From Vitis vinifera (Eukaryota; Streptophyta; Magnoliopsida; Vitales; Vitaceae), in assembly GCF_030704535.1 (NCBI RefSeq), contig NC_081806.1:4227001-4291000 (forward strand): DNA of 64,000 nt. Direction: 5' to 3'. This document shows, one piece after another, positions 1-9,987 of the stretch (positions are counted from its first letter, which is position 1; each line of letters opens with the position of its first letter). The notes under the pieces were generated by a model. The model saw only the letters and a list, made by a program, of their open reading frames with translations, made no database searches and was not told where the DNA came from. A program made the translations under genes and the position numbers.

Positions 1-533
1 GAAAATAATAAAAATTTTATTATTTTAATTAAAGATAAATAATAACTAAACATATATAACATAATAAATATTTTGAAATTATGAATTAAAGATAGTTGTC
101 GTTTTGCACATGTTTCACTTGAATTCAAGTGAGAATCCATTTCCCGAAAAAATTCTTCTTTCTCTGGCATCCAACGGCTAGCTCGCTTCTATTCTTCCCA
201 AAATATTTTCTTCTTTCTCTGACATATATCATATACTGTTCCCAAAATTTTCTTGCTCTGTACGGCTTGCTCCAACCAAATAAAGTCTAACACGTCTCCA
301 GTAATAAATTCATTCAAAAGATTTCATTATTTTCTCAAAAAGCAATCAAATTAGTCGGAGATGTTTTCCTTTTTTCTGTTTAACAAAGCAAAATCACGTG
401 ATAGTTAGACTTTAGACATGAAACTTTGATACAAAATTCATTGAATCAACCGATTTAACAGTAAGGCGATTAAAACGTTTGAGCCGCCCACTTTTGGAAG
501 ACAGAAAAAAAAATTATTATATAAGTTTCAGCA

Positions 534-1025
534 ATGGGGCTGGGATCGGATGCCCCTCTGCTGGTCTCGGCGGTATCCGGTACTTTATCTTTCTCTATTT
601 TTTTTTTCCTATATAATTTGGTTTTAGAAAGGGAGTTGTTGCTTCCTGCTTTGTGTTATTGTTTGATCATTTACTTTTGCGTATTGGGTCTTCATCTTGC
701 TTGTTATTGAGCACGTCCTTGGGATCGAGGTGACAGGTGAGAACTTTAGAATGAACTCGTCGGGCTTGGTCCGCTATTTGGATACCTTTAATTTCCTTCC
801 ACTCTATTCGAATGCTCTTCTGCTGATCATTTAGTGGCATTTTCAGGTTCTTTCCCTCGTAGATTTTTGGGTGATTCTGCTGGAGATGGAGACGGTTCAC
901 TCGGAGTTGGAATGGAGGAACAAAAGGACTCGGACCTAGGTTCGTTTGCACACCAACCACGGTTTCGTTTTGGGTTACAATTTACAAAATATCTTTCTCT
1001 TTCAAGTGGGAATTGCCAGTGGTAA
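534..1025 (+). CDS. Unrecognised short two-exon open frame (doubtful)
   Basis: Joining 534-579 to 847-1025 across a possible GT-AG intron gives one frame of about 74 codons, starting MGLGSDAPLL and continuing through an acidic, glycine-rich stretch to a TAA. I recognise no domain. A TATATAAG-like element lies only about 15 bases before the ATG, which would place the transcription start downstream of this ATG and argues against the reading. It could be the 5' part of a transcript whose remaining exons were lost, or chance. Nothing links it to the P450 that follows. Confidence is low. Confidence 0.15.
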
Positions 1026-1523
1026 AAGAAAATGAGTATTGCTTTCTAATGGGTACAATGCAAGGCCTTTTTATCTTCTATCACTCGCGTATATGGTTGT
1101 TTCTGTCACTTGAGAAGATGCAATGGAAAATTGACTAGTATGAACTGATAATACCAGCACTAATAGCAATGATCACCGGTCAAGTTAATTAGTAGATAGT
1201 AAGAGAGAAAGTAGAATTTTACTTAATTAATGGGTATTTCTTTGTTTTCAAATGATCAGTTGTGCAAAAGATACATAGAAAATGAAAAATGAATCTTCTT
1301 AATTAATCTTATGAAAGCATTGATAAACAACTGATTAGTTAAATAACTCAATCCGAATATAAATTGGGTTTCTCTTTTTCTTTTTTTTTCGGGGTTTTAA
1401 CAGGTATGTGTTCGTAGTAACAAAGAAAATTCTTGCCCGTTGGTATATAGAAGTCAAGAAATCAAAACGTAAAAGTTGAGAGATACTGCTTGTTGGGGAC
1501 CACAGCGAAAGAGGAAGAGAGAT

Positions 1524-3179
1524 ATGGAGTTGTTGAGTTGTCTGCTGTGTTTTCTTGCTGCTTGGACTTCAATTTACATCATGTTTTCAGCCAGAAGAGG
1601 AAGCAAACATACTGCTTACAAACTTCCTCCGGGACCAGTTCCGCTTCCCATAATAGGAAACCTCTTAAACCTGGGTAACAGGCCCCATGAGTCCCTCGCC
1701 AACCTTGCAAAAACTTACGGCCCAATTATGACTCTCAAACTTGGCTATGTAACCACAATAGTCATCTCTTCTGCCCCCATGGCCAAAGAAGTCCTCCAAA
1801 AGCAGGATCTCTCCTTCTGCAACCGATCAATCCCTGATGCCATCCGAGCCGCAAAACACAACCAACTGTCGATGGCCTGGCTACCTGTTTCAACAACTTG
1901 GAGAGCCCTTCGAAGGACATGCAATTCGCACTTATTCACTTCTCAAAAACTAGACTCTAACACCCATCTCCGCCACCAGAAAGTGCAAGAGCTTCTTGCG
2001 AATGTTGAACAGAGCTGCCAAGCTGGTGGTCCTGTAGATATAGGCCGAGAAGCTTTTAGAACTAGTCTCAACTTGTTATCCAACGCCATATTTTCTGTGG
2101 ATCTTGTTGATCCAATTTCTGAGACTGCACAAGAGTTTAAAGAGTTGGTGCGTGGTGTGATGGAGGAAGCTGGGAAACCCAACTTGGTAGATTATTTTCC
2201 GGTGCTCAGACGGATTGATCCACAAGGTATAAGGCGTCGTTTGACAGTTTATTTTGGAAGGATGATTGAGATCTTTGATAGAATGATCAAGCAACGGTTA
2301 CAGCTAAGAAAAATTCAAGGTTCAATAGCTAGCAGTGATGTGTTAGACGTTCTTCTCAACATAAGTGAAGATAACAGCAATGAGATTGAAAGAAGTCATA
2401 TGGAACATTTGTTATTGGTTAGTATCTTCTATCTCCATTTAAAATTTCTTTCTTCTTCCTTGCTTCATATTCCCGCTATGAATTTGGTTTGGTTTTTAAT
2501 GATTCAAATAGCAGTTGGCCAAATAAACATTATATTCAGGTCTATTAAGGCACCCAGAGATTATGTTACAGGACTTATTTGTTGCGGGGACTGACACAAC
2601 TTCGAGAACATTGGAATGGGCAATAGCAGAGCTGCTACACAACCCTGAAAAACTTTTGAAATCCCGAATGGAACTCCTGCAAACCATCGGCCAAGACAAA
2701 CAGGTTAAAGAATCAGACATCACTCGACTCCCTTACGTGCAAGCGGTGGTGAAAGAAACCTTCCGATTGCACCCAGCAGTTCCATTTTTACTCCCACGCA
2801 GAGTTGAAGAGGACACAGATATAGAAGGGTTCACAGTCCCAAAGAATGCACAGGTGCTGGTGAACGCATGGGCTATAGGTCGAGACCCGAACACATGGGA
2901 GAACCCCAACTCATTTGTGCCAGAGAGGTTCTTGGGGTTGGACATATGGACGTGAAGGGCCAGAATTTTGAGCTGATTCCGTTTGGTGCTGGCAGGAGAA
3001 TCCGTCCTGGGCTGCCATTGGCAATCCGGATGGTTCACTTGATGCTGGCCTCGCTCATTCACTCCTATGATTGGAAACTTCAGGATGGGGTGACACCGGA
3101 GAACATGAACATGGAAGAAAGATATGGCATTAGTTTACAAAAGGCTCAGCCCCTGCAAGCTCTACCTGTACGGGTTTGA
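1524..3179 (+). pseudogene. CYP76-type cytochrome P450, frameshifted and lacking the haem cysteine
   Basis: Class II plant P450s of the CYP76 family are ER-anchored monooxygenases, often acting on monoterpenols such as geraniol. Exon 1 (1524-2417, 298 codons) holds an N-terminal membrane anchor, the proline hinge LPPGPVPLPIIGN and the C-helix WRALRR. A phase-0 intron (2418-2571) precedes exon 2 with the I-helix AGTDTTS, the K-helix ETFRLHP and PERFL. Two lesions are visible. Two extra bases near 2941-2948 (ACATATGG where ACATGG is expected) shift the frame and bring an early stop; the family frame resumes and runs to 3179. The haem loop then reads FGAGRRIRPG, with Arg (CGT at 3003-3005) where the thiolate Cys belongs. 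No active P450 could be made. An AATAAA lies at about 3292. The start at 1524 was preferred because it begins the hydrophobic anchor directly. Family call is firm; the subfamily is inferred. Confidence 0.88.
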
Positions 3180-4239
3180 AGTTGTTAATCTTGTGTGCTG
3201 AAGTAATCTCCTGTTTCTTTGGGTGCTCTGCTGGGTTTTAAGCTGTGTTGTCATAACCTAGACATGTCAGTCCAGTTCTGTCATAGTGTTAAATAAACAA
3301 GTAAATCTATCAAATATGCATGCTTCCATGAATAGCAGCAGAGGTTATCTTTACATTTATCAATTGAAGAGTCGATCTTCATTCATAAATATTTGTTCCT
3401 CGTATGGAGAATGCGAATGAAAAAAACAAATTCCGTGCTCTCTAATTAGAAGAAATTTTCTACTCTCTTCACTTTCAGAGCTTCTATTAGGATCGGTTGG
3501 ACAAAGACTCGGCCCACCCCAAGTTAAGCCTCGGTTTGGGGTAAAACAGTCAATTGATATACATAATTACATATGAAAATAAAAATAATATAAAAGTAGT
3601 CTTATGATTGTACACTATTTCTGGAATTTTCCCATCTCAAGCATAATATTTATAATTTTTTTATTTTAATCCTTCGGTCTCACTTGGTCCAGCCATGGGT
3701 TGGTAGTGGCCTTAAAAAATCAACCCAAGCTCGGCCCTAAAGGATCGAACTGGGCGGGCTCAGATGCGGGCTGGTTTGTGCTTTGACCCGAAAGGCCAGT
3801 GGGTTTACAAACGCTTTAGGTAAATGAAAAACAAAAATGATGTCCAGAGAGTAGGAAAATTTGATCATGATTACTCAGATTCTATCATCTCCACGTTGAA
3901 AATGTTAAAAAGCACAAGGCATGAGCGTTTAAAACTTTTCAATAATGTAAACTGACCTGCTACCAACCATTAACCTGATTTGAACGGCCATTATTGTTTT
4001 CTTCCTCATTTTTCTTTCTCATGTTTATATCATTTCGTTGGTTTTCTAAACAAGTGCATGGCCATGGAGGAATCTGAGCCTCCACCACCATTGCATGCTG
4101 GGTCCACAAAATGGAGTCACTCTTGGAAGCAACTGGGTTTCATCGTATTCCTGCCCACACTCTTAATCACTATAAATGTAAATGGCGAGGCATAGAGCAA
4201 TGCTTACATCCCAATCATTCAGAGACTACTTTCCTCCTT
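3180..4239. other. Intergenic region after the P450
   Basis: Holds the P450 3' untranslated region to about 3300, then AT-rich sequence. A GC-richer patch at about 3490-3810 has repeated GGCCC and GGGCGGGC words that look like a worn repeat, but I can assign no family or ends. No coding region is supported. Confidence 0.4.
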
Positions 4240-4261
4240 CCCCCCCCCCCCCCCCCCCCCC
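4240..4261. repeat. Poly-C homopolymer, 22 bases
   Basis: An uninterrupted run of 22 C residues at the end of a pyrimidine-rich stretch. It is read directly from the sequence. Tracts this long are mutable and hard to sequence, so the exact length is uncertain. Confidence 0.9.
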
Positions 4262-4452
4262 AACATCTCAAGGCTGCAAGAGCCCTTTTAAATTATGCAA
4301 CGGCCCTGAACTGCTTGCACAACCACCCACTGTGGGATCCTCCCTAAAAAGTGTCGTGTGGCTCCCTCTCCCTTGGACACGCAGACGGCCACTTGCAACA
4401 TGTGGCATCTCTCATTCCACCCGGACGGAAATTTTCACTCATTTCACTCGGA

Positions 4453-4561
4453 TATCTCACATCTGGAATTATGTCCGGTCGACGTTCCACCTTCTCCAGG
4501 TATCTCACATCCAGAATTCTGTCCGGCCGACGTTCCACCTTCTCCGGATATCTCACGCCGG
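4453..4561. repeat. 48-bp tandem repeat inside a GC-rich block
   Basis: Units begin at 4453, 4501 and 4549, each opening TATCTCAC, with an exact period of 48 bases and few mismatches; the third is cut after about 13 bases. The units contain GTCCGG and GACGTTCCACCTTCTCC. The surrounding 4.34-5.05 kb is unusually rich in CCGG and looks like part of a dispersed element, but I cannot assign its family or ends. Several frames stay open through the repeat only because of its composition. Confidence 0.75.
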
Positions 4562-5366
4562 ATGGGAGAGGAGGATGATTTAACTTCCCCGGGCAGACAT
4601 GTCCGGATCCTTCGGTAACGCTTATCCGGAGAACATTCGTGGCCAACGATTCAGATTCCCCGGATAGCTTGGCTCGTTAGATACTCGTGATTCGCCGGAT
4701 CCATTTCCACCCACAATCAAAAAGCAAACTCCGACAATACTGACGACCAAGTCTCCTTAACTGTCAATCATCTTTCATGCAAGATACACTCGACAAGATA
4801 CTCCCAAATCTTCTCAGGTTGTCTGACGCATCCCCGATATTTAGCTCCGGGGTTTGAACCACCAAACCTCCAGGCTTTCCTTGCTTTTCGCTTAGGCTCT
4901 CATGGGTGCAAGGCCTACCCATGAGGCCTATTTCTCCGGGACTGAATCAAATGGCTAAGGGGCTGACAGAAGCCATCAAAGTTGGTCGTTGCTTCATCTA
5001 GTGCTGCATCAAAGTTGACGATGTGGGCTACAATATTCACTGGGCCTTGAGGCTTCACCTCCCATCTCATCTTTTTATTTTTCCTATCTTTTCTTTTTTT
5101 AATGAGTCCACTATTGAGAGAGGAAATAGGGTCTATTTAACAATATCATGATTAATTTTTTACTTTTTTATTTTTAAAAGATTAAAATATATTTTATTTA
5201 ATATAAGGGGACCGATTGAAAATTACATTTATAATATTTTATTAAAATGAAAGAAAAAATTAGGAAGAAGCAAAATGTCACGAGGAAAAAATTTAAATGT
5301 ATAAAAATAAAGTATCATTTACATATATAAATTGTTAATTAATTAAATTACTGATTATAGCTATCT

Positions 5367-5504
5367 GTTCGTGTTCATAAGAACACGGATCAATGTTCGT
5401 ATTGATAAGAACACGGACCATTGTTTGTGTTCATGAGGAGATGATTTGCCCCGTGTTCATAAAAAGACGGACCATTGCTCTTGTTCATAGGAATACGGAC
5501 AGTT
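5367..5504. repeat. Degenerate ~28-bp repeat array with a GTGTTC..GAACAC dyad
   Basis: About five degenerate units of 28 bases start near 5367, 5395, 5423, 5448 and 5477. Units 1 and 2 are the cleanest. The core is GTTCATAAGAACACGGA followed by CCATT or CAAT. In the first unit GTGTTC and GAACAC form a six-base inverted repeat around ATAA. The array is isolated, lying between the GC-rich block and a P450 fragment. Function unknown. Confidence 0.7.
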
Positions 5505-5785
5505 CGTTTTGAGATTATATCCGCTTCAATAAGTTGCATACGATACCTTAGAAACTTGAGACCTCACGTGGTGTCCACAGGTTCACAAAAGTCAAAATCT
5601 TGGAAATCGTAGGCAAGAAGTCGGACGTTACAAGCTTAAGCAATTGGTGTGGGATTTAAAGCCAGTAGTGTTGGCTACCGCAGCATCCTTCTTTGGTATT
5701 TTATGTGTTAATTTAGTTTTGGAAAGGAAGTGATTACTTCTCCAAACCGTTTAGCAGTTTTCAAACACCCTTTTGATTATTTTCT

Positions 5786-5960
5786 TTGCCATTAGCGACT
5801 CGGATGATTCACTTGATGTTGGGTTCACTCATTCACTCTTTTGATTGGAAGCTTGAAGATGGAGTCACGCCAGTCGCCAGAGAACATGAAAATGAAAGAA
5901 AAGTTTGGCATCACCTTACAGAAGGCTCAGCCACTGTACGCTGCTCCTATTCATGTGTAA
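5786..5960 (+). pseudogene. 3' fragment of a CYP76-type P450
   Basis: The frame gives [20 protein letters not shown] and then KLEDGVTP. This aligns closely with the C-terminal segment of the P450 at 1524-3179 (PLAIRMVHLMLASLIHSYDW). After VTP a short duplication (GTCGCCA or similar near 5869-5877) shifts the frame; the family sequence resumes as [10 protein letters not shown] and KAQPL to a stop near 5958. Only the last 60 or so codons remain, with no haem loop and no upstream exon, so this is a truncated copy. The homologous tail ends just before the presumed left end of the Harbinger-type element at about 6004. Confidence 0.82.
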
Positions 5961-6628
5961 AATTGTAGCTCTTGTGCATCGGTGGCCAAGAAGGTAGTCC
6001 TATGTGTTTGTTTTTCTTTTGACTTAATTTTAAATAAAATTTATATTTAACTTAATACTAAATAGTAATTAATAGTGCTAAATATTCAATTTTTTTTAAT
6101 ATTTTATTTTTATTAAGTATTAAGCTATTTACTTTTTAGATTTTAAAAACCAATATCTTAATATCTTTATATATTAAAAAAATAATAATTTAATTTAACA
6201 TATTTCTAAAAGGTTCAAAATAATAAAATTATTATAATAAATAATTTATCATTATCATCCTTGCAAAAAATAATTGATATGTTTATTTTTTATATATAAT
6301 TAAAACAAATATTAAAACTTAATAATCTTAAAAAATAATGTATCAATAAAACCTTAATCAAATTAAAGAAAATATATAACAATTCAAGTACATATTTTCA
6401 AATATCCAAAGACATCACATTTTATATTAATATCTAAACATCACATTTCTTACAATAGTAAAATCAAAAAATGACAAACTAATTCAATAAATGAAAGGGT
6501 TCATTTGCAATTTGGTCTACAAATTGTTGCATGAATTCTTGATCAGATGCTGTAAAAAAAATGCATGTAGTTGAGTTCTGATTTTGATTTGTATTATCAC
6601 TTTTCAATTCCACTTCATTGTCATATTA

Positions 6629-6960
6629 AAAAAAATATATATCCACAACTAAGATTTGTCGAAGAAAATTGTGAATAGAGAAGCATGTCATGACAATTTT
6701 TATTTGAGTAGTAACCGAATAAGGTGTCATTCTCTTCAATATTGGGAAACACACCTTAACAACACTAAAAGCACAGTCAATAACATTTTTAAATCTTGCA
6801 TGACATTGGTTGAATATCTCCTCTTTTCCTACAACTTTACCACCACTACGAAAATCACTCAACCAATAGCGTAAGATATGGTGTCATAAAACCTTGAGTG
6901 TGTGTGTGTGCTGCATCTATCAAATAATATTTTTTTCTGAAAAAAAAAATGAGTTGATTA
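6629..6960 (-). pseudogene. Harbinger-type DDE transposase C-terminal remnant
   Basis: Read on the minus strand, YYLIDAAHT leads through GFMTPYL to LSDFRSGGK, then EEIFNQCHARFKNVID, FPILKRM and IHNFLRQ. This is the C-terminal pattern of HARBI1-like nucleases (YxLVDAGY..PGFxAPYR, LFNxRHxxxRNVIERxFGxLK.RFPIL, CxLHNF). At least one frame change separates the DAAHT part from the LSDF part. The N-terminal two thirds with the first two catalytic acidic residues are not seen. It is a fragment of a nuclear transposase of the PIF/Harbinger superfamily. Confidence 0.75.
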
Positions 6961-7075
6961 TTATTATGAATAAATACAAAATCATATTAAATAAAATGAA
7001 AATAAAATATTTACCTGATGGGCATTAGAAAATTATGTTGTAGGTTATGGATAGTTTCTATCAAGACTCTTGAAT

Positions 7076-7222
7076 CATGAGTCGCTCATTCCCATCCAAC
7101 AACAACATACCTCTACCTGATCTAAAGCCTTTATTTGCCTCTTGAAGACAAAGATCAATAAAGTGTTTTCTTTGGGTGGGGTCAGCCCAATTTGCCTTAC
7201 TAGTTTCAACATTTTGATTCAT
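7076..7222 (-). pseudogene. Myb/SANT-like remnant of a Harbinger element
   Basis: From an ATG at 7222 the minus strand reads MNQNVETSKANWADPTQRKH, then FIDLCLQEANKGFRSG. This resembles the start of the Myb/SANT-like proteins carried by plant PIF/Harbinger elements (W.D..T..FIDLC..E...G.R). The frame is lost soon after. Only about 120 bases separate it from the transposase remnant on the same strand, so the middle of the element seems to have been deleted. Confidence 0.6.
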
Positions 7223-9987
7223 TACTATACAAAAAACCAATCAACATTGATGATTAATTTTCATTTTTCAAAAAATAAAAATATCTAATGGTATTTGAAA
7301 ACTAGATTCAACTAGTAGTATTAAAGAATGAATCAGTTGTATCAAGTATGAAACAATGATTAGAAGTATAGAGAGAAAAAATACAAAAGAGACATAAAGG
7401 TACCAAGTAATCCAAGTAAAGGTACAAATTGAAAAATATGAAGGGATAAGTAAAAATCCAAGCATGAATGATTTATGATATTGCAATATAAAGACAAAAA
7501 TAAAAAATAAAAATAAGTTCCCCTTTCTTGTTAACATGGTTTGAAGCACCACAACTCTGCTGTTTATTTATTTGATAAATATATGTTTTTCAACCAATCA
7601 TGCAATTTTAATTATCATATTTTTTTTTTCCTTCTATTTGTAATTATTAGAGAACTTCTAATCAGTGTTTCATAAAACCTACCTACAATCCAGCAAATGG
7701 TGAACATTAGAAGTCCTATGACAATGAACAAACATCAACAAACTCAACAACTTGAATAAAAGCAAATATAAAAATCCTTACCAAGCATGAGTCCAGAAAA
7801 AAGAGTAGGCAATAGCAAAACAATACTATTTTTTCCCTTTACAAGAAACAACTATTCCATTGAACTATAAAAGAAATAAAGGGTGCATGAAATAAAAGCC
7901 ATCCTCCATAACAACAGGAGGATTTATGTTTTATATTTATGAAAATTGTTCATGATCACCATGCAATCCGAACATGGTAGGGGCACTATACAGGTATGGG
8001 GCACTTTAATTAAGTACTAAAAAAATCCAAGGACTTATAACATGACCAAATATGTCATATGAATGGATCTGAATCAATATGCCATAAGAATGTCAATGTA
8101 ATATAACCATAATCTAAACCACACTAACCATTTTAGCAAGGATGTGCTTGAAAAGCTCATTTTGTGTCTAGGAATTTATGTTACTCTCATGATCTCTGAC
8201 GAATAGTATTCTACTCTAAACAAGGAAGAGGACATAGCAAAGATCTAAAAAATTAAGCTTCTATTTTGTTCCTTTGTTCAACGGATTAAGTCGTGATCAA
8301 CCCAAATTTAGCATCGTGCTAAAGCATATAATTGTGGTTTCTCATGGGGAATCAGTTCTTTAATGCTACCATGACTAATTTATTATCCTGTTGTTGATAG
8401 TAAAAAGGCCTTGGAAGTGGGGAAGACCACCTAGTGAGAGAGGAAATAATTGTATTAGAGTTGCAGATAAAGGTTGGCTCACCAATGTGTTCCACTATGC
8501 TTCTCATCCATTGGGATTTTGCATTTGTTTTATGCAATTTGTGGAAGAAACTACAGCAACACCAGGACAGAGGTTGATAGCTATTTTAAAAAACCATTTT
8601 TTAAACTAAAAAAACAAGTGAGATGAACACATCTTGTATTGGACATATTTGATATTTCTTCTTACAAAATGAGTATCAAACCTAGCATATCATTTTGTTG
8701 GTTGGGTATATTTTTACATTATACTCCATGCATATCTTCACTAGGATTGAATCTTTTCGGCTCAAAAAATTTAAGTTTATAAAATCCGCAAACCAACATA
8801 TCTACTCCCACCTAATTCAGATTTGAATATAAACACCAAATCCAAACTGATTTTCTAAATTCAGCATAACAAATTGCAAAATTTATTTTTTCCAAAAACC
8901 TTTTAGAATCCAAGCAACATTTTCAACTCCCCAATTCAAAAAGAAATCTTGGGCAGCTGCAAACTGATAAATTAATGAAAGTTTACTAAACTATTTCAAG
9001 GGAAATCAACAAGGAAAGGCAAAAGGAGTTGACCATGAGTAGATCGTGATTGGCAAGGAAACAAAAAATAAAATATTAAAATATCAAACCAACAAATGAG
9101 AATTAAGGTCAGCTTTGAGGGTGAAGTACTAGCAAGAAGATGTATATGGTACAAATAAATCCTTGCTAGGAGGTTTTGTCCCTAAAAGATAATGATATCC
9201 AAATTGCAACTCTACTCTACGGTCTATGGGAACTGCTATTGAAACCTCTGTACAAATAACAAAGCTCAGAAATACTAGCCAAACAAGCAGACATCTTCCT
9301 AAAATCAACAATTTACAGAAACCCCACTCAAGAATTAAGAGTAACCACTGAAATTTGAAGTACCCAACTTTGTAAACATTGCAGAACTTTAAAAAAATCA
9401 CCAGAAAATCAAACACTGGTGGTTTTAGTACAAACCAATTGAGTGTAAGAATTAGATATCTTATAATGCCAAAACATTTTTTAGAAAAAGACTTGCAACC
9501 CTAAACCCCATTTTTCTTCTATTTTCCTTTAGGTTCCAATAATCAAACAAACCACAAAATCTTAATAACCAAACAAATCACAACAATCAAGCAATCCACA
9601 AGATCCTAATAACATAATAAACCATAGATCATACAAAGCCCTACCAAAATGAGTTCACAAATTTTATAGAGAAAGAGGGAGAATGAATGAGAAATTTACA
9701 CCTTGAGAAACCTAAATAGAGATAAAATGGGGAAGAAATTACCTCAAGAAAGCTGGATGTTGGTAATGGTTGTGGAACCAATGGGCAAGCAAGCTACACA
9801 GAGACAGGGTGAGAGTCAGGGTTCGGGGTGTCACAGTTGTATTTTGAGGGGCTTCAAAATGTGCCTTTTTATTTTCAGCCAAAAAATTTAAAAATTAAGT
9901 AATAAGTCATGAAAAATTTTAAAAAACAAACAACCTAAAGTTTAAAAATAAATTGCTTTCGGAAAAAAACTAAAAAAACAAACACCC

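Larger units (their letters stand above)
6004..9987 (-). mobile_element. Decayed PIF/Harbinger-type DNA transposon (ends tentative)
   Basis: Two remnants on the minus strand mark this as Harbinger-like: a Myb/SANT-like piece (7076-7222) and a DDE transposase C-terminus (6629-6960). Candidate terminal inverted repeats are GTGTTTGTTTTT at 6004 and its reverse complement (AAAAAAACAAACACCC) ending near 9987, about 4.0 kb apart, a normal size for an autonomous member. I could not establish a TAA or TTA target duplication, so the borders are inference. Between about 7.3 and 9.9 kb I see AT-rich sequence and short frames without recognisable domains. Confidence 0.45.

Noticed and set aside
4240-4560. 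Long proline-rich frames across the poly-C run and 48-bp repeat
   Set aside because: They owe their length to the homopolymer and to a repeat whose period is a multiple of three; several frames on both strands are open at once.
5367-5504. CRISPR-like array
   Set aside because: Units are contiguous and degenerate with no unique spacers, and the DNA is plant nuclear.
8391-8609. 72-codon frame inside the Harbinger-type region
   Set aside because: No resemblance to transposase or Myb-like sequence; mirrored by an open frame on the other strand.
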